The notes: a model not told the origin generated them from the sequence alone. DNA of 17,315 nt from Coriobacteriales bacterium (GCA_031282085.1 JAITEK010000087.1:1-17315), one strand, 5' to 3'. Shown: positions 1 to 7,698, counted from the stretch's first letter. Translations and numbers: made by a program.

Positions 1-1
1 C

Positions 2-955
2 ATCGACCATCACGCAAGCCCCTTTGCCGTGCGCGACAGCCTGTTCACCATAGCGGAGGCGGCCGAGCTTATCGGCATCCGCTCCAATCTCTGCTACGAG
101 GTCTCCGACCGCGACGGCGAGGCGATAGCCGATGAGGGCATCGCCGAGAACATCGAGTTCGTACGCCACTGCCAGGCCAAGAAGGATGACATGATCAAAG
201 GCCTGGTGGGAATGCACGCGCAGATGACCGTCTCCCAGAAGACGCTTGATAAGCTTGTGGAACAGGCGGAGACGCTTGGGGCCGGCTACCACATCCATGC
301 CGCCGAGGGCATCGAGGACGTGGTGGACGCCCTTGCGAACTACGACCGGCGCGTCATCGAGCGCCTGCACGACAACCGCATCCTCAACGAGCGCTCCATC
401 GTCGTGCATTGCGTACACGTCAACGACGCGGAAATAGACCTTTTGGCAGGCAGCGGCGTGGCCGTTGTGAACAATCCTGAGTCGAACATGAGCAATGCCG
501 TCGGTTGCTCGCCGGTGCTTAGGATGCTCGCGCGCGGCGTGCTGGTGGGGATGGGCACGGACGGCTACTGCACCGACATGACCGAGTCGCTGCGCGGCGT
601 CCACGCCATCCAGAAGCACGAGGCGCAGCTGCCCTCCGTGGCCTGGGGCGAGCCGCCGCAGATGCTCTTTGAGAACAACAAGGCTATCATGAACCGCTTT
701 ATCGACGGGCAGACGGGCGTACTCACCCCGGGGGCCTATGCCGACATCATCATCGTCGACTACCAGGCGCCCACGCCCATAACCGCCGCGACCTATGCCA
801 GCCATATACTGTTCGGCGTGCAGGGGCGCAGCGTGAACACCACCATCATCAACGGCAAGGTGGTTATGAGGGACCGGGAACTGCAAGGAATCGACGAGGA
901 GAAGCTGATGGCTGATTCCCGCCAGAAAGCCGCTGAACTCTGGGCGCGCATCTAA
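2..955 (+). CDS. ssnA: SsnA-like amidohydrolase, 5'-truncated by the window edge
   Basis: The reading frame is open from base 2, so this is the C-terminal ~317 residues of a longer protein (E. coli SsnA, from memory, is about 440 residues). It begins with the coding for DHHASP, followed by LCYEVSDRDG. Later come HIHAAEG, HCVHVND, NNPESNMSN and GMGTDGYCTDM, the metal-binding His and Asp positions of the amidohydrolase superfamily (guanine deaminase/TrzN branch). It ends with the usual C-terminal beta segment of the family. SsnA is found in anaerobic purine-degradation clusters; its reaction is presumed to be hydrolytic deamination or ring opening, but the exact substrate is not settled by sequence. 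The next gene, xdh, starts 139 bp downstream on the same strand, with a repeat pair in between. Family assignment is firm; the function is inferred from context. Confidence 0.88.
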   Translation: MDHHASPFAVRDSLFTIAEAAELIGIRSNLCYEVSDRDGEAIADEGIAENIEFVRHCQAKKDDMIKGLVGMHAQMTVSQKTLDKLVEQAETLGAGYHIHAAEGIEDVVDALANYDRRVIERLHDNRILNERSIVVHCVHVNDAEIDLLAGSGVAVVNNPESNMSNAVGCSPVLRMLARGVLVGMGTDGYCTDMTESLRGVHAIQKHEAQLPSVAWGEPPQMLFENNKAIMNRFIDGQTGVLTPGAYADIIIVDYQAPTPITAATYASHILFGVQGRSVNTTIINGKVVMRDRELQGIDEEKLMADSRQKAAELWARI

Positions 956-978
956 GGAGATGATGACTTGATCTCTAT

Positions 979-1060
979 CCCGTCATTTTGAGCTTGTCCC
1001 TCAAATTCATTTGCGCAGGTAGCACTCGCGTGGAATCGGGGATAAACCCAGAATGACGGG
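979..1060. repeat. Head-to-head pair of GTCATT palindromic elements
   Basis: The 139-bp gap between ssnA and xdh contains two facing copies of the palindromic element. The left copy begins CCCGTCATT at 979 (imperfect stem TTTGAG 987-992 with CTCAAA 1000-1005). The right copy, on the - strand, ends ATGACGGG at 1060 (stem arms 1034-1041 and 1047-1054, six of eight positions paired, loop ATAAA). The outer ends therefore form a terminal inverted repeat around about 80 bp. Both copies are degenerate compared with those near 3770 and 7690. Nothing else, such as a terminator or promoter, is evident in this gap. Confidence 0.75.
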
Positions 1061-1094
1061 CTTAATAAAAGAGGACAAGGAGAAGGAGACAACC

Positions 1095-3650
1095 ATGAAA
1101 GTTACCATCAACGGTGCACTATACGATATTCCCGCGGGGAAGTCCTTGCTGCGCTATCTCAGGGATGACCTGCGCCTGACCTCGGTCAAGGACGGATGCA
1201 GCTCCGGCGCCTGTGGCACCTGCACAGTGCTGATAAACGGAGTGGCCACCAAGGCCTGCATCCGCAAGACGGAGAACCTCGAGGGCGCGGAGATACTTAC
1301 CCTGGAGGGTCTGAGCGAGCGCGAGCGCGAGGTTTATGTGGAAGCCTTCGGCGCAGCCGGCGCCGTGCAGTGCGGGTTTTGCATTCCCGGCATGGTCATT
1401 GCCGCCAAGGGACTGCTCGACGTTAACCCCGAGCCCACACGCGAGGAGATCAAGAAGGCCATCAACGGCAACATCTGCCGCTGCACCGGTTATGTGCGGA
1501 TAGAAGACGCCATCCTGCTGGCAGCCGAATACCTGCGCACGGACAAACCTATTCCCGCGCCCTCGGAATCGGCCCGTATGGCCGAGGATGTCAGCCGTAG
1601 CGACGTACGCGAGAAGGTGTTAGGCACCGGCGTCTTTGGCGACGACATCTATCTTGAGGGCATGCTCTACGCCAAGGCGCTCAGGGCGCCGACGCCGCGC
1701 GCGCTCATCATGCGCATCGATACCAACGAGGCCGCCAAGCACCCCGACTGCGTGCGCATACTCACGGCAAAGGACGTGCCGAACAACATCACCGGGCACG
1801 TTAAGCAGGATTGGGACGTGATGATCGCGGAGGGTTGCGAGACGCGCTATATCGGCGACGCCATCGCCCTTGTCGTCAGCAGGCGCCAGGAGAGCCTCGA
1901 CGCCATCATCGCCCTCATCGAGCTCGAGTATGAGGAGCTCAAGCCCGTGACCTGTCCCACGGACGCCCTCAAGGCGGACGCGCCGCTCATCCATGCCTCC
2001 GGCAACATCATGAGCAAGGAGTACCTGCATCGCGGCGACCCCGACAAGGCGATTGCCGCCTCCGCGCACGTGGTGACCCGCAAATATTACACGCCGCACA
2101 ACGATCACGCCTTCATGGAGCCGGAGTGTGCGGTGGCGGTGCCCGTAGGCGACGATGGGCTACACCTCTACACAGGAGGCCAGTCGGTCTACGACGACCG
2201 CCGCGAGACGGCCAACATGTTGCAGATCCCCCTGGAGAAGGTGCAGGTGACCTCCAATCTGGTAGGTGGCGGCTTTGGCGGCAAGGAGGACATGAGCGTA
2301 CAGCATCACGCGGCGTTAGCGGCCTGGTTCACCAAGGCGCCGGTCAAGGTGAAGTTCTCGCGCCAGGAGAGCATCAACTACCACACCAAACGCCATGCCA
2401 TGGAGATGGAATTCACCACTGCCTGCGACGCGGATGGCAAGCTCACCGCCATGAAGGCGCTGCTCATCGCCGACACGGGCGCCTATGCCTCGCTTGGCGG
2501 CCCGGTGCTGCAACGCGCCTGTACCCATGCTGCGGGTCCGTATAACTTCCAGAACATCGACATCCTCGGTATGTCCGTCTACACCAACAACGTCGTCTCC
2601 GGCGCCTACCGCGGTTTCGGCGTGACGCAGAGCTGCTTTGCCATGGAGAGCAATCTCAACCTCCTCGCTGAGATGGTGGGTATATCCCCCTGGGAGATCC
2701 GCTACCGCAACGCCATCCGGCCCGGACAGGTGCTGCCCAACGGGCAGATTGCGGATGCCAACACCGCCATCGTGGAAACGCTTGAGGCCGTTAAGGATGT
2801 CTATGAGTCGAGCCCCTACGCGGGTATCGCCTGCGGTTTTAAGAACAGCGGCAAGGGCGTGGGTCTCATAGACACGGGCCGCTGCCTGCTTTCTGTTGAG
2901 GAGGGCAAGGTGCATGTGCGCACCTCCGCGGCCTGCATGGGCCAGGGCATAGCCACCATGTGCATGCACATGGTCTGCGAGGCCACGGGGCTTGCGCCCA
3001 GCGACCTGATTCACGAGGCGCCCGATACGGTGCGCACGCCCGACGCCGGGACCTCTACCGCCTCACGCCAGACCGTGCTCACCGGCGAGGCGACCCGCCG
3101 CGCCGCCCTGCTGTTGGCCGAGGCGTTGCAGGGCGCAAGCCTTGCCGAGCTGGAAGGGCAGGAATATTATGGTGAGTTCTCACCTCCGACCGACCCGATG
3201 GGCTCCCCCGTCCCCAATCCGGTGAGCCACCTTTCTTACAGCTATGCGACGCAGGTGGTCGTACTCGATGAGAAGGGCAAGCTCAAGCGTGTGGTCGCCG
3301 CCTACGACGTGGGTGTGCCGGTTAACCCCGGCGCCTGTGCCGGACAGATTGAAGGAGGGGTTGCCATGGGCCTGGGATTTGCCCTGACGGAGGACTTCCC
3401 CATCGAGGGCGGGTATCCCAAGGCGAAATACGGTACGCTCGGTCTGCCCCGTGCGACGCAGGTGCCGCCCATCGAGGTACGCTTCACGCAGATAGAGGAC
3501 GAGCGCCTTTTGGAGTATGCTTATGGCGCCAAGGGTGTGGGCGAGCTTTGCCTCATCCCCACGAGCCCTGCCGTCGCCCACGCCTACTACCGTCTCGACG
3601 GTAGGCACCGCACCCGGCTGCCCCTCAAAGGCACCTACTACAAGAAGTAA
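1095..3650 (+). CDS. xdh: Molybdenum hydroxylase, selenium-dependent xanthine dehydrogenase type
   Basis: This protein of 851 residues oxidises a purine or related N-heterocycle at a molybdenum-pterin centre and passes electrons through two [2Fe-2S] clusters. The plant-type cluster uses C35, C40, C43 and C55; the second uses C93, C96, C128 and C130 (CRCTGY). After a short linker comes the molybdopterin part, with GGGFGGK at 391-397, AYRGFG around R506, MGQG, and the GVGE catalytic glutamate at 817. There is no FAD domain, so a separate flavoprotein must accept electrons; none is in this window. Length and domain order match the family I recall as selenium-dependent XDH (TIGR03311); E. coli XdhD is similar. 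The selenium is a labile cofactor and cannot be seen in the gene. I chose ATG 1095, preceded by AAGGAGAAGGAGA; an upstream in-frame ATG at 1053 lies inside the repeat. It sits between ssnA and hyuA. Confidence 0.9.
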   Translation: MKVTINGALYDIPAGKSLLRYLRDDLRLTSVKDGCSSGACGTCTVLINGVATKACIRKTENLEGAEILTLEGLSEREREVYVEAFGAAGAVQCGFCIPGMVIAAKGLLDVNPEPTREEIKKAINGNICRCTGYVRIEDAILLAAEYLRTDKPIPAPSESARMAEDVSRSDVREKVLGTGVFGDDIYLEGMLYAKALRAPTPRALIMRIDTNEAAKHPDCVRILTAKDVPNNITGHVKQDWDVMIAEGCETRYIGDAIALVVSRRQESLDAIIALIELEYEELKPVTCPTDALKADAPLIHASGNIMSKEYLHRGDPDKAIAASAHVVTRKYYTPHNDHAFMEPECAVAVPVGDDGLHLYTGGQSVYDDRRETANMLQIPLEKVQVTSNLVGGGFGGKEDMSVQHHAALAAWFTKAPVKVKFSRQESINYHTKRHAMEMEFTTACDADGKLTAMKALLIADTGAYASLGGPVLQRACTHAAGPYNFQNIDILGMSVYTNNVVSGAYRGFGVTQSCFAMESNLNLLAEMVGISPWEIRYRNAIRPGQVLPNGQIADANTAIVETLEAVKDVYESSPYAGIACGFKNSGKGVGLIDTGRCLLSVEEGKVHVRTSAACMGQGIATMCMHMVCEATGLAPSDLIHEAPDTVRTPDAGTSTASRQTVLTGEATRRAALLLAEALQGASLAELEGQEYYGEFSPPTDPMGSPVPNPVSHLSYSYATQVVVLDEKGKLKRVVAAYDVGVPVNPGACAGQIEGGVAMGLGFALTEDFPIEGGYPKAKYGTLGLPRATQVPPIEVRFTQIEDERLLEYAYGAKGVGELCLIPTSPAVAHAYYRLDGRHRTRLPLKGTYYKK

Positions 3651-3654
3651 CCGT

Positions 3655-3841
3655 GTCATGAGGGCGGCTACGCCGTCCTCATGCAGTATTGTGTATCCGG
3701 CGGCTACCGCCGCCGGGTGGATTCCGGCATAAAGCCGGAATGACGAGCAAAGAACAAGCGCCCTTGCCCGTCATTCTGGGCTTGTCCCAGAATCCAGTCG
3801 CACGCGACAGCGGGCGACGCATAGAGAGCGCGAAGCGCGAC
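3655..3841 (+). repeat. Composite hairpin block I (four palindromes)
   Basis: The 209-bp gap between xdh and hyuA is almost wholly palindromic. In order: a hairpin at 3658-3684 (arms CATGAGG/CCTCATG and CGGC/GCCG, loop TAC); a perfect 8-bp stem CCGGCGGC/GCCGCCGG at 3697-3716, loop TACC; a - strand GTCATTC element with perfect stem ATTCCGGC/GCCGGAAT at 3721-3741; and a + strand element with perfect stem ATTCTGGG/CCCAGAAT at 3773-3793 that continues to 3841. The same four units in the same order occur on the opposite strand at 7624-7819. The first hairpins could also stop or stabilise the xdh transcript, but no U-tract follows them. Confidence 0.8.
3767..3841 (+). promoter_or_regulatory. Three-hairpin leader upstream of hyuA (copy D)
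   Basis: These 75 nt fold on paper into three stems. P1 is ATTCTGGG/CCCAGAAT with loop CTTGT (3773-3793). P2 spans 3797-3818: GTCGC/GCGAC, an A-G mismatch, CGC/GCG, loop GACA. P3 is GCGC/GCGC with loop GAA near the 3' end. A 68/75-identical copy lies on the - strand at 7624-7698, upstream of the MocA-like gene. All differences fall in loops or are matched across P1. The element ends 18 nt before the hyuA ATG, just ahead of its AAAGGAG ribosome site. It may be a structured 5' leader, or only a mobile repeat that landed there; no ligand can be inferred. Confidence 0.5.
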
Positions 3842-3859
3842 ACAAAAGGAGTTTGTCCT

Positions 3860-5236
3860 ATGCTCATTGCGAATGGAACAGTTGTCACCGAGGACCGTGT
3901 TGAGAGATGCGATGTGCGGATCGAGGGCGGCGTTATCACGGAGCTGGGCCAGGGGCTTACCCCTCACGACCCTGCCGAGACCCTCATAGACGCCAGCGAC
4001 CGGTTAGTGACGCCCGGTGGGGTTGACGTGCACACGCATATGGACCTCCTCGTGGGCACGCTGCGCGCGACGGACAGCTTCCTCACGGGCACCAGAGCGG
4101 CCGCCTGCGGCGGAACAACGACCATCATCGATCACATGGCCTTTGGGCCCGAGGGTTGCGGATTGCAATACCAGGTGGACGTCTACCACGCGTTGGCAGA
4201 GGGTAACGCCGTAGTAGATTACGGCTTCCACGGTGTGGTCGATCGTGTGGACGACGCTATCCTCGCCGAGATGGAGCAGCTCGTCCGCGAGGGTATTACG
4301 AGCTTTAAGTTCTACCTGACCTATGACCGTCGCCTCGATGATGAGGCGGCCATCCGCCTGCTCGACCGCGCCCGGCAGCTTGGCGCGTTGGTGTGCGTGC
4401 ACTGTGAGAACCATGCGATGCTCACATGGCTGCGCGAGCGTTTTGTAGCAGAGGGCAGATTGGCGCCGCGTTACCATCCGCTGAGCCGTCCGCCCGCCTG
4501 TGAGGCCGAGGCCGTGTTCCGCGTGCTGTCGCTTGCCCACGTTGCCCAGGACGCGCCTGTCTACATCGTGCATACGAGCAGCAGCGCCGCCCTTGACGCC
4601 GCCGCCGCAGTACCGCCTCAACGTAACGCGTTCTTTGAGACCTGTCCGCAGTATCTCGTCCTCGACGACAGTCGTTACGAACTACCCGGTGATGAGGGGC
4701 TCAAGTACCTTATGAGCCCTCCCCTGCGCAAACCTGCCGATCAGGAGGCGCTCTGGGCCGCACTTCTCGACGGACGCATAGGCGTTGTGGCTACGGATCA
4801 CTGTCCCTTTAACTTCGGAGGCGAGAAGCAACTCGGCAAAGACGACTTCACCGCATGCCCCAGCGGCGTGCCGGGCGTGGAGCTCAGGATGCCCCTCATG
4901 TACTCTGAGGGCGTGGTGAAGCGCGGCATGGATCTTACGCGTTTCGTGCAACTCTGCTGCACCGAGCCTGCCCGGCGTTTTGGCGTCTTTCCGCAGAAAG
5001 GCACCCTCGCGGTGGGCTCAGACGGCGACGTGCTGATCTTCGATCCCACCAAGCGCGTCACTGTGACCCACAGCATGCTGCACGAGAACGTGGATTACAC
5101 CCCCTACGAAGGAATGGAGCTTTACGGATACCCCGAGATAACCATCAGTCGCGGTGAGGTCATCGCGCGCGACGGCGCCTTTGTGGGTGCGCCGGGGCGT
5201 GGCCGCTACCTCAAACGCGCCATTCTGTCCTCTTAG
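3860..5236 (+). CDS. hyuA: HyuA/YgeZ-type hydantoinase (dihydropyrimidinase family)
   Basis: This cyclic amidohydrolase of 458 residues is expected to open hydantoin- or dihydropyrimidine-like rings in the cytoplasm. The binuclear metal centre is visible: H58 and H60 in DVHTHMD, K150 in SFKFYLTYD (the carbamylated lysine), H181 in HCENH, H238 in HTSSS and D313 in ATDHCPF. The sequence follows my recollection of E. coli YgeZ/HyuA closely, including GTRAAACGGTTTIIDHM, ETCPQYL and the C-terminal AGRGR-like end (here GAPGRGRYLKR). Start ATG 3860 has AAAGGAG 8 nt upstream; an in-frame ATG at 3689 would add 57 residues translated from the repeat block and is rejected. It lies between xdh and xdhC. 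In E. coli the orthologue belongs to the same purine-catabolism group as ssnA and xdhD. The natural substrate is not proven by sequence. Confidence 0.9.
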   Translation: MLIANGTVVTEDRVERCDVRIEGGVITELGQGLTPHDPAETLIDASDRLVTPGGVDVHTHMDLLVGTLRATDSFLTGTRAAACGGTTTIIDHMAFGPEGCGLQYQVDVYHALAEGNAVVDYGFHGVVDRVDDAILAEMEQLVREGITSFKFYLTYDRRLDDEAAIRLLDRARQLGALVCVHCENHAMLTWLRERFVAEGRLAPRYHPLSRPPACEAEAVFRVLSLAHVAQDAPVYIVHTSSSAALDAAAAVPPQRNAFFETCPQYLVLDDSRYELPGDEGLKYLMSPPLRKPADQEALWAALLDGRIGVVATDHCPFNFGGEKQLGKDDFTACPSGVPGVELRMPLMYSEGVVKRGMDLTRFVQLCCTEPARRFGVFPQKGTLAVGSDGDVLIFDPTKRVTVTHSMLHENVDYTPYEGMELYGYPEITISRGEVIARDGAFVGAPGRGRYLKRAILSS

Positions 5237-5248
5237 CGCCCCACCCGT

Positions 5249-5286
5249 CGCCTGTGGCCGCCGCTGGGCGTCGTCGGCCACAGGCG
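5249..5286 (+). other. Strong hairpin between hyuA and xdhC
   Basis: A perfect 11-bp inverted repeat has arms CGCCTGTGGCC (5249-5259) and GGCCACAGGCG (5276-5286) around a 16-nt GC-rich loop. It begins 12 nt after the hyuA stop codon and lies 73 nt before the xdhC start. No T-run follows, so it is not a standard intrinsic terminator. It may stabilise or process the mRNA, or partly reduce read-through. It does not resemble the GTCATTC elements. Confidence 0.6.
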
Positions 5287-5359
5287 CTTCGGCCCACCAC
5301 CCGTGCGGCCCCTCGTCCTGTCTTGCCGAGCGCCCCTTATACGAAACAAGGTGATAGTG

Positions 5360-6391
5360 ATGTGCACACGCGAACTATACCGCCAACTGCTTGAAGCTCT
5401 CCAGCGCGGACAACGAGCTGCCGTTGTGTCTTGTTACCGCAAGGATGGCTTTGTCGATAAGCGCATAGTAACCACGGAGGAGTCTGAGGCTTGGTTGAGG
5501 CTTGAGGAGCTTCTCACCCGCCCGGGAATCACAGTCTCCGGCCCGGTGGCGAGCCTGGCGACCGAGGACGGCTCCCTGACCGTTATCGAACGCTACGCCA
5601 CCAAGCCACGGCTGATAATCTTTGGCGGCGGGCATATCGGCGTGGCCCTCGCCCAGATGGGAAAACTCACGGATTTTGAGGTGGTGGTCTACGACGACCG
5701 GCTTGCCTTTGCGAACACCGAGCGCTTCCCCTACGCCGACACGGTCATTTGCGATGGCTTCAATCGGCTTTCTGAGCGACTGGTCTTTGGAGAGAACGAC
5801 TATCTCGTCATCGCGACGCGCGGACATCGTCATGATTTCTACTGCCTTGAGACCGCGCTCAATGCCCCGGACACGGCATACATAGGAATGATAGGCTCCC
5901 GGCGGCGCGTTGCCATCGTGATGCAGGAGCTGCGGATGAAGGGTTTTGACGAGCAGCGCCTCGCGCGGGTCCACGCCCCCATTGGCCTGAGGATCGGCGC
6001 CCTTACCCCCGCGGAGATAGCCGTGTCCATCTTGGCTGAACTCATCGAGACCAAACGCGGCCAGCACGGCAACGGCGTCTACGGCTCCTGCGACCTTGAG
6101 GTCGTAGAGGCACTGGCCGCCGCCCAGTCGCCTGCCGAGGCAATGGTGACGATATACAAGACCGACGGCTCCGTCCCCATCGACGCCGGGGCGAAGCTCT
6201 CGATGACCTACGACGGCAGCATCACGGGAACCGTCGGCGGCGGTTGCTCCGAGGCGGAAGCCATGCAGGTTGGCCGCGAGGTCATACGCACCGGCGGTTG
6301 GCGCACGCACACCGTTGACATGGCGAACACCGCCGAGGAAGACGGCATGGTCTGCGGCGGAGAGATGCACGTCATCATCGAGCGGCTGTGA
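5360..6391 (+). CDS. xdhC: XdhC-family molybdenum-hydroxylase maturation factor
   Basis: XdhC proteins bind molybdenum cofactor, aid its sulfuration and load it into xanthine dehydrogenase-type enzymes, so xdh in this locus is the obvious client. The protein has 343 residues. Residues ~1-80 are a divergent lead (ELYRQLLEALQRGQRA). Residues ~83-210 form a Rossmann-type XdhC domain with FGGGHIG, ATRGHRHD, GMIGSRRR and HAPIGLRIGA. Residues ~250-343 carry the XdhC/CoxI signature (VTIYKTDGSVPIDAGAK, GTVGGGCSEAEAM, VCGGEMHVIIE). In the canonical protein the CoxI part precedes the Rossmann part, so the strong signature at the C-terminus is unusual. ATG 5360 is preferred, with AAGGTGAT upstream; the longer frame from 5303 adds 19 unconserved residues. 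The downstream MocA-like gene converges on it. Confidence 0.87.
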   Translation: MCTRELYRQLLEALQRGQRAAVVSCYRKDGFVDKRIVTTEESEAWLRLEELLTRPGITVSGPVASLATEDGSLTVIERYATKPRLIIFGGGHIGVALAQMGKLTDFEVVVYDDRLAFANTERFPYADTVICDGFNRLSERLVFGENDYLVIATRGHRHDFYCLETALNAPDTAYIGMIGSRRRVAIVMQELRMKGFDEQRLARVHAPIGLRIGALTPAEIAVSILAELIETKRGQHGNGVYGSCDLEVVEALAAAQSPAEAMVTIYKTDGSVPIDAGAKLSMTYDGSITGTVGGGCSEAEAMQVGREVIRTGGWRTHTVDMANTAEEDGMVCGGEMHVIIERL

Positions 6392-6400
6392 CCTGGACAG

Positions 6401-6425
6401 ACGGGGCAACTGACAGTTGCCCCGT
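6401..6425 (+). terminator. Bidirectional terminator-like hairpin between convergent genes
   Basis: An 11-bp perfect stem (ACGGGGCAACT at 6401-6411 pairs with AGTTGCCCCGT at 6415-6425, loop GAC) lies in the 64-bp gap between the convergent ends of xdhC and the MocA-like gene. A C/T-rich tract follows on the + side rather than a clean T-run, so its efficiency as an intrinsic terminator is uncertain; position and stem strength support the call. Confidence 0.65.
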
Positions 6426-6455
6426 CCCCCCCCCTCTGTCCCCTTTCTGTCGCTG

Positions 6456-7604
6456 CTATTGCAGGGTATCGCCTGTCAGTTCCTCGTAGCGCGTCAGCAT
6501 TGCCTGGCACCATGCCTTGTCCTGCCTGATGCGCTGCCCAATGGGTGTTTCCGCCGAGAAGCGCCTCAACGCGGGCTCGTATCGCTCCTCCAAGGTCACA
6601 AGGTGGGACTCCTTAACCAGTTTGTCCGCGATGAAGACGATGAGCGATTCGCTGAACACGGTGGTATCGAACCCCTGCGTGTTGTCGTGATCGCCCACAA
6701 CGCGCGCCACCGCATCGTAGCCGCAGGTGCGAAGATGAGCGGCCGCCACTTGGGAGTGGTGCTCCTCCAGGCGGTTCATGTCATGCAGCGCCGCCGCCGA
6801 GCGACACAGTTCGCTGTCGAGACAGCATCCCCGGGCGTTCAGACGGCGGACCATCCGTAGCGCCAGCTCACTCACCGCCCTACCATGCGATCGGATGTGC
6901 GTCGGCGTCTCAAATTCATCAAGCAGTTTTCCTGTTATCGACGAGGAGACCCCCTTCGTCGCGCGCGCGTAGGCGGCAAGCACCGCAAAGTCTGCGCTTT
7001 CGTCAGCATCAAGCGTTATCCCCTCATCCTCAACCGCAACAGGCTCTACCCGCAGGGGGTCGAGCGCTTTCCTCAGCCCGCCGTCACCATCAAAGGCGAG
7101 GATGGTGTTAAAGCAGGACGCCTTGACCAAAAGGGGGTGCCCGCCCACGGCCTGGAATTCTGGGCGGAAGATGAGCGCGCTGTCCTGTGCCGCACGGGCG
7201 CTCAGTGCCCCAAAAGTCCGCGGAGAGACCGCCGCCACATCGGCCGGCAATACGAACAGGGCGTCAACATCCTCCGGCAGCGAGCGCAGCCCGAGTTTGA
7301 GCGAATGGAGCATATCCGTATCGGCAAAAGCGGGGTTATGCACAAAACTGACGGAGGGCCATCGCCCCTGGCCTGGGAAGGGGTCTACGGCACCATCGAT
7401 GCCCTCAAGGGCATCCCGTACGCGTTCATGCTCTCGTCCGGTGACGACGCAGACGCGCGAGACGCCGCCATCGAGCGCGCCTTGCACCGCAAGCCGTATC
7501 ATCGCAAACCCGTTGATGTTCAGAAGCGGCTTGAAGTCCCCCATCCGCGATGAGAGACCAGCAGCAGGCACTACCGCAGCAGTTCGCAATCCCAAAGCCT
7601 CCAT
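6456..7604 (-). CDS. MocA-like NTP transferase fused to an HD domain
   Basis: This protein of 382 residues has two domains. Residues ~5-200 are a MobA/MocA-type nucleotidyltransferase: AAGLSSRMGDFKPLL (14-28) is the nucleotide-binding loop, and LPADV (~115) and VGGHPLL follow. MocA adds CMP to molybdopterin for xanthine dehydrogenase-family enzymes, which fits the neighbouring xdh and xdhC. Residues ~225-375 are an HD-superfamily domain: H in HIRSH (~236), HD in LHDMNR (~274), GDHDN and IADK. I recall this architecture under the name DVU_1551-family NTP transferase. What the HD part hydrolyses is unknown to me; a phosphohydrolase or editing role is possible. The start at 7604 fits the family, but only a weak GACGAG ribosome site precedes it. 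Its upstream leader (7624-7698) is a copy of the hyuA leader. The gene converges on xdhC. Confidence 0.85.
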   Translation of the reverse strand: MEALGLRTAAVVPAAGLSSRMGDFKPLLNINGFAMIRLAVQGALDGGVSRVCVVTGREHERVRDALEGIDGAVDPFPGQGRWPSVSFVHNPAFADTDMLHSLKLGLRSLPEDVDALFVLPADVAAVSPRTFGALSARAAQDSALIFRPEFQAVGGHPLLVKASCFNTILAFDGDGGLRKALDPLRVEPVAVEDEGITLDADESADFAVLAAYARATKGVSSSITGKLLDEFETPTHIRSHGRAVSELALRMVRRLNARGCCLDSELCRSAAALHDMNRLEEHHSQVAAAHLRTCGYDAVARVVGDHDNTQGFDTTVFSESLIVFIADKLVKESHLVTLEERYEPALRRFSAETPIGQRIRQDKAWCQAMLTRYEELTGDTLQ

Positions 7605-7623
7605 CTCGTCTGCGTAATAGTGC

Positions 7624-7698
7624 GTCGCGCTACGCGCTCTCTATGCGTCGCCCGCTAACGCGTGCGACTGGACCCTGGGACAAGCCCAGGGTGACGGG
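7624..7698 (-). promoter_or_regulatory. Three-hairpin leader upstream of the MocA-like gene (copy D')
   Basis: Reading the - strand, this is the partner of 3767-3841. P1 is ACCCTGGG/CCCAGGGT with loop CTTGT (7672-7692); P2 spans 7668-7647 with loop GTTA; P3 is GCGC/GCGC with loop GTA. The 75 nt differ from the hyuA copy at seven positions: four form two compensated pairs in P1, two are in the P2 loop and one is in the P3 loop. It ends 19 nt before the MocA-like start codon. A leader role is inferred from placement; a mobile repeat remains possible. Confidence 0.5.

Noticed and set aside
960..971. Tiny frame ATG ATG ACT TGA after AAGGAG just past the ssnA stop
   Set aside because: It encodes three residues, has no spacing from the ribosome site, and is not supported as a gene.
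1095..3650. Selenocysteine in xdh
   Set aside because: There is no in-frame TGA; in this enzyme type selenium is a labile cofactor, not an encoded residue.
5375..6409. Long - strand open frame of 344 codons opposite xdhC
   Set aside because: It is a shadow of xdhC, whose motifs are intact; the predicted protein is low-complexity and resembles nothing.
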